Part shown: positions 36,327 through 45,148 of the stretch, piece by piece
Position numbering within the stretch: position 1 is the stretch's first letter
Layout of the letters: every line of letters begins with the position of its first letter
NCBI GenBank assembly: GCA_016708725.1
Contig: JADJFE010000001.1
Location: forward strand, 632,651 to 696,650
DNA: 64,000 nucleotides
Source: Candidatus Aalborgicola bjergmarkensis
Lineage (GTDB): Bacteria > Pseudomonadota > Gammaproteobacteria > Burkholderiales > Burkholderiaceae_C
Reading direction: 5' to 3'
Notes under the pieces: model-generated
What the model was told of the DNA's origin: nothing
Databases searched by the model: none
Seen by the model: the letters and a program-made list of their open reading frames with translations, nothing else
Program-made: the position numbers and the translations under genes

Positions 36327-36351
36327 AAGACGGCTCCGGCCGTCTTTTTTT
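36327..36351 (+). terminator. Rho-independent terminator after glnA
   Basis: Stem AGACGGC/GCCGTCT with loop TCCG, followed by a run of T. It partly separates glnA from the ntrBC genes. Confidence 0.9.
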
Positions 36352-36412
36352 CATTTCTCGCGCGTTTTGACGCATACTTGCGGACTCTCTTGTATGGATG
36401 CCTGAAAACAGT

Positions 36413-36928
36413 ATGAAAATTGTCCTGAAAATTGTCTTTGTGATACCTTTGATTGTTACTTTCCTGGCGGCCAACAGCAGTTGGGCGCAAGGGCGTATTT
36501 ACCGTTGTGGTAACGAGTACACCAATACGGTTTCAGAAGCTCAAGCCAAGGATTGCAAACTTGTTTCTGGCGGCAACGTCACGGTGGTGCCTGCCTTTCG
36601 TCCCCCTGCGCGCACTGCGTCCTCTGCCCAGCCGGGTGCGCGTGTGGACCCATCGGAGCAGCGTTCCAAGGATGCCGATTCACGCTACATCCTGGAGTCC
36701 GAATTAAAAAAAGCTGAAGCGCGACAAGCCGAACTGCTCAGAGAATATAACAACGGTGAGCCAGAAAAAATGGCACAAGAGACTCGCAACCATCAAAAGT
36801 ACCTGGATCGCGTTGCCGAACTCAAGGCCAGTATCAGTCGCAACGAGAGTGATATTGCCGGTATCCGGCGTGAACTTGAACGCCTTGGACAGTCTTCCTC
36901 GCCCTCACCAGGGAATACAGCGAAATAA
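36413..36928 (+). CDS. Exported coiled-coil protein, DUF4124-like
   Basis: A 171-residue protein with a signal peptide (IVLKIVFVIPLIVTFLAANSSWA) and a short N-terminal module IYRCGNEYTNTVSEAQAKDC that resembles DUF4124 domains. A proline-rich linker and a long charged helix (about residues 85-155, KKAEARQAELLREY and so on), likely a coiled coil, follow. Located between glnA and ntrB. Function unknown. The ATG at 36398 is an alternative that only lengthens the signal peptide. Confidence 0.75.
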   Translation: MKIVLKIVFVIPLIVTFLAANSSWAQGRIYRCGNEYTNTVSEAQAKDCKLVSGGNVTVVPAFRPPARTASSAQPGARVDPSEQRSKDADSRYILESELKKAEARQAELLREYNNGEPEKMAQETRNHQKYLDRVAELKASISRNESDIAGIRRELERLGQSSSPSPGNTAK

Positions 36929-36933
36929 GCATT

Positions 36934-37995
36934 TTGGACGCAGCATCCTCCCGGTTTCAATCCCTGGACCTGCTTGTCACGCTGGTGGCGGTAGTTGATT
37001 CTGACGCGACCGTACTATTTGCCAACGCGGCGCTGGAAGATGCGCTGTGTGTTTCCCGCCGTCTTATAGTAGGCTCGTGCCTTGAGAATGTGTTCACCGA
37101 ACCGCATCTGTTGCAAAATGCCCTCATCGGTGCGCGGGATAATGCGTTTTCAGCTTTGCGCTATGATGCTTGGCTCAAGCGCCACGGGCATGATACCCTG
37201 CCTGTACACGTGATCATTGCCCGCCCGGAGCCGACCGATGAAATCATTGTCGAGATGGTTCCGCAGGAACAACAATCCCGTCAGGACCGGGAACAACGTC
37301 TGGCCGAACAGTCAAAGACCAATAAGGAACTCATTCGCAATCTGGCACACGAAATCAAGAATCCATTGGGAGGCATCCGTGGTGCGGCCCAACTTCTGGA
37401 GATGGAAATCGAGTCACCCGAGTTGACCGAATACACCCAGGTCATCATTCACGAAGCGGATCGCCTGCAAAGCCTGGTGGATCGGCTACTGGCTCCGCAC
37501 CGGCGACCGCATACGGTGGGTGATGTCAATATCCACGATGTGTGCGAACGGGTGCGTTCACTCATTCTGGCCGAGTTTCCCAAAGGTTTGACAGTGGTGC
37601 GCGACTACGACACCTCCATTCCTGAATTGCGCGGGGACCGTGAACAACTCATTCAAGCGGCACTCAATATTGCACACAACGCCTGCCAGGCGCTGGCCGA
37701 ACGCATAACAACGGGTGATGCATGCCTTACCTTGCGTACACGGGTAACGCGACAAATCACTTTTTGCAAACAACGCTATAAGTTGGCATTGAAGTTGCAT
37801 GTTATCGACAACGGACCGGGGATACCCGATTCAATCAAGGAACGCATTTTCTACCCGCTGGTGTCGGGTAGGGAAGGTGGTTCTGGATTGGGCTTGACTT
37901 TGGCGCAAACCTTTGTGCAGCAGCACAATGGGCTGATCGAAGTAAGCAGCATCCCCGGCTGTACGAATTTCATGATATTGATTCCGCTGCCCTGA
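36934..37995 (+). CDS. ntrB: Nitrogen regulation sensor histidine kinase NtrB
   Basis: A 353-residue soluble kinase/phosphatase of the Ntr system, controlled by PII proteins. An N-terminal PAS domain (about 10-110) is followed by the H-box NLAHEIKNPLGG near residue 135, then the ATP-binding N, G1 and G2 boxes (NIAHNACQAL, DNGPGIP, GSGLGLTLAQ). TTG start, six bases after the preceding stop. It would phosphorylate NtrC, encoded next, under nitrogen limitation. Confidence 0.93.
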   Translation: MDAASSRFQSLDLLVTLVAVVDSDATVLFANAALEDALCVSRRLIVGSCLENVFTEPHLLQNALIGARDNAFSALRYDAWLKRHGHDTLPVHVIIARPEPTDEIIVEMVPQEQQSRQDREQRLAEQSKTNKELIRNLAHEIKNPLGGIRGAAQLLEMEIESPELTEYTQVIIHEADRLQSLVDRLLAPHRRPHTVGDVNIHDVCERVRSLILAEFPKGLTVVRDYDTSIPELRGDREQLIQAALNIAHNACQALAERITTGDACLTLRTRVTRQITFCKQRYKLALKLHVIDNGPGIPDSIKERIFYPLVSGREGGSGLGLTLAQTFVQQHNGLIEVSSIPGCTNFMILIPLP

Positions 37996-38045
37996 ATTAC
38001 TAGCGTACCAGCAGCAGCACCGATGAACCAGAAAGGTCCCTGCTG

Positions 38046-39566
38046 ATGAAACCCATTTGGATCGTAGATGATGACCAGTCCATCCGTTTTGTGCTGGAAA
38101 AAGCATTGCTGCGTGAGCACTTGCCGACACGCAGCTTCTCCAATTCCCGCGACGTGCTGGCAGCGCTCAATACCGCTACCGATGAGGAGGGTCCACAAAT
38201 TCTGGTCAGCGATATTCGCATGCCGGGTCCTTCTGGTCTGGATTTATTGGATAAGGTAAAAGCCAAGCATCCTAGCCTTCCAGTCATCATCATGACTGCC
38301 TATTCGGATCTAGATAGTGCGGTCAGCGCTTTCCAGGGAGGGGCTTTTGAGTATCTGCCCAAACCGTTTGATCTGCCAAAAGCGGTAGAACTCATTCGAC
38401 GGGCTGTGGAAGAAAGTCAGCGCGAGGAGATTAGCGAAGAACGCATGGCCCAATCGCCCGAAATGTTGGGGCAAGCGCCAGCCATGCAGGATGTCTTTCG
38501 CGCCATTGGTCGATTAAGCCAGAGCAATGTGACGGTTATGATTACCGGAGAATCAGGCTCAGGCAAAGAACTGGTGGCACGTGCCCTGCATAAACACTCT
38601 CCCCGTGCCAATGGCCCATTTGTCGCCATTAACACAGCCGCCATCCCGAAAGATTTGTTAGAAAGTGAATTATTCGGTCACGAACGTGGGGCGTTCACTG
38701 GTGCACAAGCCATGCGCCGGGGTCGTTTTGAGCAGGCTGACGGTGGGACCTTGTTTCTGGATGAGATCGGGGATATGCCGTTTGAGTTGCAGACCCGACT
38801 GCTGCGTGTGTTGAGCGATGGTAATTTTTACCGTGTTGGTGGTCACAGCGCAGTCAAAACGAACGTCCGGGTCATCGCCGCTACCCATCAAAATCTGGAG
38901 CAACGTGTCAAAGACGGGATTTTTCGCGAGGATTTGTTCCATCGTCTCAACGTTATCCGCTTGCGTCTGCCAGCCCTGCGTGAACGCAAGGAAGACATTG
39001 CCACCCTGACGCGACACTTTTTACAACACAGTGCACAGCAACTTGGCGTCGAACCGAAACGCATTTCTGATGCAGCCCTGTCCTGGCTGGAGGCGTTCGG
39101 CTTTCCGGGTAATGTGCGGCAGTTGGAAAATATCTGCCACTGGTTGACTGTTATGGCTCCCGCTCAGGTCATTGAGCCCAAGGATCTGCCTCCAGAAATT
39201 GGTGTTACCTTTTCCGAACAACCACACCACTCCAACCTTCCCAGCAACCCAGACGCCGCAAGCCATACACCCATCCCAGTTGCAGACCCATCTCTTACTT
39301 CTAATCCTGGCTCACCATCTGCCGATCCCTCTTCCTCTAGTTCCATCACCTTGACTGCATGGGAAGCAGCACTGGAAAACGAAGCCAGAACGATGCTGGA
39401 TGCAGGGCAGGGCGATGTGTGGGACACGCTGACGCGGCGTGTCGAGTCACGTCTGATACTGGCAGCCCTGGCTAACACCAAGGGCCGCCGCATAGAAGCC
39501 GCTCATAAACTGGGCATTGGTCGCAACACTATCACACGCAAAATCCAGGAGCTTGGCCTGGAGTAA
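38046..39566 (+). CDS. ntrC: Nitrogen regulation response regulator NtrC
   Basis: A 506-residue sigma-54 activator. Receiver domain 1-120 with acidic pocket DDD and phospho-acceptor Asp in SDIRMPG; AAA+ domain with Walker A GESGSGKE, the sigma-54 contact loop GAFTGA and Walker B LDEIGD; then a Pro/Ser-rich linker of about 60 residues (SNPDAAS...DPSSSS) and a Fis-type helix-turn-helix, AAHKLGIGRNTITRKIQELG. It should drive the sigma-54 promoters at glnA and amt. The linker is longer than in E. coli NtrC. Confidence 0.95.
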   Translation: MKPIWIVDDDQSIRFVLEKALLREHLPTRSFSNSRDVLAALNTATDEEGPQILVSDIRMPGPSGLDLLDKVKAKHPSLPVIIMTAYSDLDSAVSAFQGGAFEYLPKPFDLPKAVELIRRAVEESQREEISEERMAQSPEMLGQAPAMQDVFRAIGRLSQSNVTVMITGESGSGKELVARALHKHSPRANGPFVAINTAAIPKDLLESELFGHERGAFTGAQAMRRGRFEQADGGTLFLDEIGDMPFELQTRLLRVLSDGNFYRVGGHSAVKTNVRVIAATHQNLEQRVKDGIFREDLFHRLNVIRLRLPALRERKEDIATLTRHFLQHSAQQLGVEPKRISDAALSWLEAFGFPGNVRQLENICHWLTVMAPAQVIEPKDLPPEIGVTFSEQPHHSNLPSNPDAASHTPIPVADPSLTSNPGSPSADPSSSSSITLTAWEAALENEARTMLDAGQGDVWDTLTRRVESRLILAALANTKGRRIEAAHKLGIGRNTITRKIQELGLE

Positions 39567-39575
39567 ACCCTGTGA

Positions 39576-40592
39576 TTAATTGCGTGACTGATCCACCAGC
39601 TTGTTTTTCTTGATCCATGGCATCATCGCGCGCAGTGTTTCACCCACTTGTTCGATCTGATGTTCGGCTGTGAGGCGACGGCGACTGAGTAAGGTGGGTG
39701 CTCCGGCTTTATTTTCCAGAATAAAACTCTTGGCATACTCACCCGTTTGAATGTCTGTGAGACATTGGCGCATGGCCTTTCGGGTGTCATCGGTCACAAT
39801 ACGCGGGCCGGTGACGTACTCACCGTATTCGGCATTGTTGGAGATTGAATAGTTCATGTTGGCGATACCACCTTCATAAATCATATCCACGATCAGCTTG
39901 AGCTCGTGCAGGCATTCAAAATAAGCCATTTCGGGCGCATAACCGCCTTGCACCAGTGTCTCGAAGCCAGCCTTGATCAATTCCACCGTACCACCGCATA
40001 AAACAGCCTGCTCACCGAACAAATCGGTTTCAGTCTCTTCACGGAAATTGGTTTCAATAATACCGGCCTTACCCCCACCGTTGGCCATGGCGTAGCTCAA
40101 TGCCAAGTCACGGCTGCGGCCAGACTTGTCCTGATGAACGGCAATCAGGTGCGGCACGCCGCCACCCTGGGTGTAGGTACCACGCACGGTGTGTCCGGGA
40201 GCCTTGGGCGCGACCATCCAGACATCCAGATCGGCACGAGGAGCGACCAGGCCATAATGCACATTGAAACCATGCGCAAAGACCAAGGATGCACCTGACT
40301 TGATGTTGGGTTCAATGTCATTGCTGTAGACAGCACCGATCTGCTCATCGGGTAACAAGATCATCACAACATCTGCGGACTTGACGGCATCCGCAACTTC
40401 AGCCACCTTAAGACCGGCCTTTTCAACTTTGGGCCAGGAAGCGCCTCCTTTGCGCAAACCGACCACTACTTTCACGCCACTGTCGTTGAGGTTTTGTGCA
40501 TGTGCATGGCCCTGGCTACCGTAGCCGATGATGGCCACAGTCTTGCCTTTGATGAGGCTCAGGTCACAGTCCTTATCGTAATAAACCTTCAT
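39576..40592 (-). CDS. ilvC: Ketol-acid reductoisomerase
   Basis: A 338-residue class I (short form) KARI, the second common step of valine and isoleucine synthesis, using NADPH and magnesium. Rossmann motif IGYGSQGHAHAQNL, then LLPDEQ, the PKAPGH segment, and the metal-binding FREETETDLFGEQ region. C-terminal knotted domain intact. Last gene of the ilvB-ilvN-ilvC block, transcribed leftward; convergent with ntrC. Confidence 0.97.
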   Translation of the reverse strand: MKVYYDKDCDLSLIKGKTVAIIGYGSQGHAHAQNLNDSGVKVVVGLRKGGASWPKVEKAGLKVAEVADAVKSADVVMILLPDEQIGAVYSNDIEPNIKSGASLVFAHGFNVHYGLVAPRADLDVWMVAPKAPGHTVRGTYTQGGGVPHLIAVHQDKSGRSRDLALSYAMANGGGKAGIIETNFREETETDLFGEQAVLCGGTVELIKAGFETLVQGGYAPEMAYFECLHELKLIVDMIYEGGIANMNYSISNNAEYGEYVTGPRIVTDDTRKAMRQCLTDIQTGEYAKSFILENKAGAPTLLSRRRLTAEHQIEQVGETLRAMMPWIKKNKLVDQSRN

Positions 40593-40645
40593 TATTTCTC
40601 CGAAGTTAACAGGAATGGCGAGAAAACGCCAAGTTTGGAAAACAG

Positions 40646-40672
40646 ATTGAACAAATTGAACAAATTAAACAG
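40646..40672. repeat. Nine-base tandem repeat between ilvN and ilvC
   Basis: Units attgaacaa, attgaacaa, attaaacag. They lie in the 94-base spacer, upstream of ilvC on the minus strand. Confidence 0.75.
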
Positions 40673-40686
40673 ATGACTTATTGGCG

Positions 40687-41178
40687 CTACACACGCAAGA
40701 TGCGCTCACCACGGCCAATGCCGCTGGAGCCGGTGCGCACCGTTTCCAGAATGGCGGCGCGCTCAAGCGCTTCCAGGAATGCATCATTCTTGGAATGGTC
40801 ACCCGTGAGTTCGATGGTGTAACTCTTATCCGTCACGTCAATGATGCGGCCACGGAAAATATCGGCCATGCGCTTGATTTCTTCGCGTTCCTTGCCAACT
40901 GCGCGTACCTTGACCATCATCAGCTCGCGCTCGATGTACGCGCCCTCGGTCAGGTCAACAACCTTGACCACTTCGATCAGGCGATTCAGATGCTTGGTGA
41001 TTTGTTCGATGACTTCGTCCGAGCCAGCAGTTTGTATGGTCATACGCGACAAACTGGGATCTTCGGTCGGCGCGACAGTCAGCGATTCAATGTTATAGCC
41101 ACGGGCCGAGAAAAGCCCGACCACACGGGAAAGAGCACCAGGCTCGTTTTCCAGCAATACAGCGATGATGTGTTTCAT
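40687..41178 (-). CDS. ilvN: Acetolactate synthase small regulatory subunit
   Basis: A 163-residue regulatory subunit with an N-terminal ACT domain (HIIAVLLENEPGALSRVVGLF) for feedback by branched-chain amino acids and a C-terminal ALS_ss domain (about 80-160). The start at 41178 follows AGAGGA; the longer frame to 41238 overlaps intergenic sequence. Partner of IlvB encoded 88 bases upstream. Confidence 0.96.
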   Translation of the reverse strand: MKHIIAVLLENEPGALSRVVGLFSARGYNIESLTVAPTEDPSLSRMTIQTAGSDEVIEQITKHLNRLIEVVKVVDLTEGAYIERELMMVKVRAVGKEREEIKRMADIFRGRIIDVTDKSYTIELTGDHSKNDAFLEALERAAILETVRTGSSGIGRGERILRV

Positions 41179-41266
41179 TTCAGTGGATTCCTCTTTTCGT
41201 TGCCCTCCCCCGGCGGCGGTAACAACCGGGCTTGGCACACAATAGATTCGTCGAGTTTATATGGGG

Positions 41267-43051
41267 TTAAAGATCTTCGGAGCCGAGCAACATTTCGGTC
41301 AGACCCTTGCCGGCTTGTATCATTGGAAAGACGTTTTCCGTTGGATCGGTGCGGATATCCAGGAACACCGTGCGATCTTTAAGCCGATATGCTTCCCGCA
41401 AGGCAGGCTCCACATCCTGGTGTTTTTCAATCAGCATCCCGACATGACCATAGGCTTCAGCTAGCTTGACGAAATTGGGCAAGGCGTCCATGTAACTGTG
41501 GCTATAACGACCTTCGTACTCCAGCTCCTGCCATTGGCGCACCATGCCAAGATAGCGGTTATTCAAGGAAATAATCTTGATTGGCGTGTTGTACTGCAGG
41601 CAAGTCGACAACTCCTGAATGCACATCTGCACCGATCCGTCGCCGGTGATGCAAAACACATCGCTTTGCGGATGGCCCATCTTGACTCCCATGGCATAAG
41701 GAATGCCCACGCCCATGGTTCCCAGCCCCCCGGAGTTAATCCAACGGCGAGGCTCATCAAATTTGTAATACTGAGCAGCCCACATCTGGTGCTGGCCTAC
41801 ATCCGAAGTGATGTACGTATCCGTACCCTTGGTCATGTTCCAAAGGGTCTCGACCACATACTGCGGTTTAATCACAACGCCATCGCCTGGGTTGTACTTG
41901 AGGCATTCGCCTTGACGCCAGCCCTCAATGGTGCTCCACCAGGCGCCCAAGGTGTTCGGGTCGGGTTTGACAGGACTTTCCTTGATCATCGCGATCATTT
42001 CACCAAGAACGTCCTTGATGTCGCCCACAATGGGGATGTCCACCTTGACGCGCTTGGAAATGCTTGACGGGTCAATGTCAATGTGGATAATTTTTCGCTC
42101 GTTTTGCGCGAAGTGCTTGGGGTTGCCAATGACGCGATCATCGAAACGGGCGCCAACCGCCAACAAAACATCACAATGTTGCATGGCATTGTTGGCTTCC
42201 ACCGTACCATGCATACCCGGCATACCAAGAAACTTGGAGTCACTGGCCGGATACGCGCCCAGACCCATCAGGGTATTGGTGCAGGGATAACCAAGCATAT
42301 CAACCAGCGTGCGTAGTTCTGTCGATGCATTACTGAGCAAAACACCACCACCGGTATAGATATAGGGCCGCTTGGCTGCCAGAAGGAGCTGCAATGCCTT
42401 GCGAATCTGCCCACCATGTCCCTTGCGCACCGGATTGTAAGAGCGCATTTCGACGGACGCCGGATACCCGGTGTAGGGCACCTTCTTGAACGAAACGTCT
42501 TTTGGAATATCCACCAGCACCGGGCCGGGGCGACCACTGCGTGCAATGTGGAACGCCTTCTTCATGATCCAGGCCAAGTCACGCGCATCCTTGACCAGAA
42601 AATTATGCTTTACCACTGGCCGGGTGATGCCAACCGCGTCACACTCCTGAAACGCATCCATACCGATGGCGTGCGTTGGCACCTGCCCGGAAATAATGAC
42701 CAAGGGGATGCTGTCCATGTATGCAGTGGCAATTCCCGTCACTGCATTTGTCACGCCTGGCCCGGATGTCACCAGCGCCACACCCACATCGCCGGTGGAC
42801 CTGGCATAACCATCGGCGGCATGAACGGCGGCCTGCTCGTGGCGCACCAGCACATGCTTGATGGTGTTTTGCTTGTAAAAGGCATCGTAAATGTGCAATA
42901 CCGCACCACCTGGGTAACCCCAGATGTACTTGACACCCTCTTCCTGGAGAGCCTTGACAAGAATCTCGGCAGCGCGGAGTTCCTGCACCTCGTGGGATTT
43001 GTTCGTTGTTACAACAGACGCTGATGTGCCATCAGCTTTTGAAATTTCCAT
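41267..43051 (-). CDS. ilvB: Acetolactate synthase large catalytic subunit
   Basis: A 594-residue thiamine-diphosphate enzyme that condenses pyruvate (or pyruvate with 2-oxobutyrate). ThDP glutamate in GYPGGAVLHIYDAF near residue 50, the FAD-region HEQAAVHAADGYAR, and the ThDP/Mg motif GDGSVQMCIQELST with downstream N. First gene of the leftward ilv block. A small overlapping frame precedes it (see 43009-43143). Confidence 0.97.
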   Translation of the reverse strand: MEISKADGTSASVVTTNKSHEVQELRAAEILVKALQEEGVKYIWGYPGGAVLHIYDAFYKQNTIKHVLVRHEQAAVHAADGYARSTGDVGVALVTSGPGVTNAVTGIATAYMDSIPLVIISGQVPTHAIGMDAFQECDAVGITRPVVKHNFLVKDARDLAWIMKKAFHIARSGRPGPVLVDIPKDVSFKKVPYTGYPASVEMRSYNPVRKGHGGQIRKALQLLLAAKRPYIYTGGGVLLSNASTELRTLVDMLGYPCTNTLMGLGAYPASDSKFLGMPGMHGTVEANNAMQHCDVLLAVGARFDDRVIGNPKHFAQNERKIIHIDIDPSSISKRVKVDIPIVGDIKDVLGEMIAMIKESPVKPDPNTLGAWWSTIEGWRQGECLKYNPGDGVVIKPQYVVETLWNMTKGTDTYITSDVGQHQMWAAQYYKFDEPRRWINSGGLGTMGVGIPYAMGVKMGHPQSDVFCITGDGSVQMCIQELSTCLQYNTPIKIISLNNRYLGMVRQWQELEYEGRYSHSYMDALPNFVKLAEAYGHVGMLIEKHQDVEPALREAYRLKDRTVFLDIRTDPTENVFPMIQAGKGLTEMLLGSEDL

Positions 43052-43143
43052 GATGAACCTTTGTGAATTTCTCTGACGAAAAACCTTGGGTGCCCCTTCG
43101 CAGACACTTGTGGAGTCGCGTCGGGACTTAGGATTGAAGCCAT
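43009..43143 (-). CDS. Possible leader ORF overlapping the ilvB start
   Basis: A 44-codon frame (begins MASILSPDATPQV) starts in the ilvB leader and ends 43 bases inside ilvB in another frame. It has no run of Leu, Ile or Val codons, so it is not a classical attenuator peptide. Its ribosome binding site is weak. It could couple or tune ilvB translation, or be chance. Confidence 0.25.
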   Translation of the reverse strand: MASILSPDATPQVSAKGHPRFFVREIHKGSSWKFQKLMAHQRLL

Positions 43144-43289
43144 AAGCACATTGATCTTTGTGCCGGGCAAAAACCCGTTTGCCTTCTATTGATTGCGGGG
43201 ACGATTATCGCACCTGTTCGCATGTGTTTTCAGGCAAATAGCCAAAAGTTGGGGTTGCCAGTGCCATAATTCCGCCTGCAGGGCAAATT

Positions 43290-43919
43290 TTGCCTTGCAA
43301 TGCAACACCGCTATCTACCGCTATTACAACCAATCTTACTGGGCTTTCGTCTTTGGCATCTGACCGTGAACTGTCTGACTTTTTGAAAAGCGTGGAGAAA
43401 CGCGCTTTCAAGCGCTCAGTCTATCATGTTCGTGATGACGAGGCAGCTTTGGATATTGTTCAGGAAAGCATGATGAAGCTGGCTGAACACTATGGGCACA
43501 AACCGGTAGAAGAATTGCCCATGTTGTTTCAGCGCATATTGTCCAACTGTACCCTGGATTGGTTCCGGCGCCAAAAGACGCAAAAGGTTCTTTTTTCCAC
43601 CATGAGTGACCTGGAATCCTCCAGCGAAGATGGTGATATCGATTTGCTGGAAACCTTGAGTGCGTCGAACAGTTGGGAGCAGAACGAAAGCGCACAAACG
43701 CAAGTTGAAAGGACGCAAACCCTGTTGGAAATCGAGAGTCAACTGCAACAGTTGCCTGCGCGTCAACGGGAAGCCTTTTTGATGCGTTACTGGGAAGATA
43801 TGGACGTCGCCGAGACGGCTGCGGCCATGGGTTGTTCGCAAGGCAGCGTCAAGACGCACTGTTCCAGGGCGATTCGTGCTCTGGGGAAAGCCTTGGTCGC
43901 AAGGGGAATCAAACTATGA
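43290..43919 (+). CDS. ECF-type RNA polymerase sigma factor
   Basis: A sigma-70-family regulator of about 190-209 residues. Region 2 is in AALDIVQESMMKLAEHYG and the following DWFRRQKTQK; region 4 is QLPARQREAFLMRYWEDMDVAETAAAMGCSQGSVKTHCSRA, a clear sigma-4 helix-turn-helix. TTG at 43290 is the longest start; TTG at 43353 (LASDREL) is more like related proteins. It overlaps the DUF3619 gene by four bases (ATGA). The trio sigma-DUF3619-DUF3106 is a recurrent Burkholderiales unit. Confidence 0.88.
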   Translation: MPCNATPLSTAITTNLTGLSSLASDRELSDFLKSVEKRAFKRSVYHVRDDEAALDIVQESMMKLAEHYGHKPVEELPMLFQRILSNCTLDWFRRQKTQKVLFSTMSDLESSSEDGDIDLLETLSASNSWEQNESAQTQVERTQTLLEIESQLQQLPARQREAFLMRYWEDMDVAETAAAMGCSQGSVKTHCSRAIRALGKALVARGIKL

Positions 43920-44356
43920 ACGCACAAACTCCACAAACTCCAATTAAGAGCACAGATCATGAAGATCGGTTAGGCCGGGCTATTGCCACACGTCTATCTG
44001 ATACTACGCATCAATTGCCAAATGACATCCTGGAGCGACTCAAGGCAGCTCGGGTACAGGCTGTGGCAAAACGCAAGGTTGCCAAGTTTCAGTTGGTATC
44101 TGGGATCAATGTCGCCAACGGGTCTGCAAGTTTGCATGCGAATGATCCTGATAGCACGCTCTGGAGTCGCTTTGCAGCCTTGCTTTCCTTGCTGACCCTG
44201 GTGATTGGTTTACTGACCATTGCCATGGTCCAGGACCAGAAGCAGCTTGATGACATCGCGGCTGTGGATGTGGAGTTGCTTGCCGACGATTTACCTCCTG
44301 ACGCTTATACCGATCCCGGATTTTTGCACTTCCTGAGAATAGATCGGCACGATTGA
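43916..44356 (+). CDS. DUF3619 protein, probable anti-sigma partner
   Basis: A 146-residue protein with a cytoplasmic N-terminal helical part (LGRAIATRLSDTTHQLPNDILERLKAARVQA) and one membrane segment (WSRFAALLSLLTLVIGLLTIAM, about 95-115). A short acidic outer tail follows. Topology and the ATGA overlap with the sigma gene suggest it anchors or restrains the sigma factor. That role is inferred; DUF3619 has no established function that I know of. Confidence 0.8.
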   Translation: MNAQTPQTPIKSTDHEDRLGRAIATRLSDTTHQLPNDILERLKAARVQAVAKRKVAKFQLVSGINVANGSASLHANDPDSTLWSRFAALLSLLTLVIGLLTIAMVQDQKQLDDIAAVDVELLADDLPPDAYTDPGFLHFLRIDRHD

Positions 44357-44374
44357 ATCGTTGCCTATAGTTGC

Positions 44375-45106
44375 ATGCGCTTGACTGAATCACTTTCAAC
44401 ATTGGCCCTTGCATTGGTGGCTCTTGGTTTGCTTGTTCCTGCGCCCGGCGTCTTGGCTCAAACTGGCACCAGCAGCCCTGCTTCAGCTGAGGTTGTGGCG
44501 GCGCCACTACCGCTGCCTCCGCCGCAAATTCCAGCGTCCTCGGCACCTTTTCCACAAAACCCGGTATCTCTGGCATCTGCTGCACCAGTTGCCAGGCCAG
44601 TTGGCCCTCTCTGGCTCGATTTGACCAAGGCGCAACAGGAGACACTGCGTCCTCTGGCTCCGATTTGGTCCTCTCTGAGCGCTAACCACAAAAACAAGTG
44701 GATTGCCCTGGCGCAAACCTATCCATCCAAAACACCCACCGAACAGGAAAAAATGCAAAGCAGGATGGTGGAGTGGGCGGCCCTCAAGCCCAGTCAACGT
44801 GAGTTGGCACGGCTGAATTTCGCCGAAACGAAAAAACTTGCTCCACCCAAGAAACGCACCGCTGACTGGGAAGCGTATCAAGCTTTGAGTCCGCAAGAAA
44901 AGCGTCGATTTGCCACGCGAGAGCCTGGCAAACCGGCAGGTGCTGCCGTTGCCATTTCGCCTGTTCTGCAAAGAAGAATCACCCCGGTTCCCATCACACG
45001 CCACACAGTGGGTGAAACATCCGTGCCCAGGCCCCAGCTGGACCGCAATACGCTATTGCCATTGTCCATTTCGTCACGGGCGTCACAACCTTCCCAGGCT
45101 AAATAA
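44375..45106 (+). CDS. DUF3106 exported protein
   Basis: A 243-residue protein with a signal peptide (TLALALVALGLLVPAPGVLA) and a proline-rich stretch. A helical DUF3106 domain (about 75-165) has the repeated pattern W.xLxxxQ...L.PL...W and the phrase LSPQEKRRF. Third gene of the sigma module; likely periplasmic, role unknown. The stop is at the edge of a dispersed palindromic repeat. Confidence 0.82.
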   Translation: MRLTESLSTLALALVALGLLVPAPGVLAQTGTSSPASAEVVAAPLPLPPPQIPASSAPFPQNPVSLASAAPVARPVGPLWLDLTKAQQETLRPLAPIWSSLSANHKNKWIALAQTYPSKTPTEQEKMQSRMVEWAALKPSQRELARLNFAETKKLAPPKKRTADWEAYQALSPQEKRRFATREPGKPAGAAVAISPVLQRRITPVPITRHTVGETSVPRPQLDRNTLLPLSISSRASQPSQAK

Positions 45107-45146
45107 GCTGTACCGCCCGTGGGACAAGCGGGGTGCGCTATATTTA
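45104..45146. repeat. Dispersed AGCT-CCGC repeat, full palindromic unit
   Basis: aagctgtaccgcccgtggga is followed by caagcggggtgcgctatatt, an imperfect inverted repeat. It sits between the convergent DUF3106 and HerA-like genes and could act as a bidirectional terminator or RNA hairpin. Confidence 0.65.
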
Positions 45147-45148
45147 TT

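Noticed and set aside
43052..43289. A classical leader-peptide attenuator for ilvB
   Set aside because: No run of Leu, Ile or Val codons followed by a terminator was found. Only a weak GGCAAA/TTTGCC hairpin and the overlapping frame are present.
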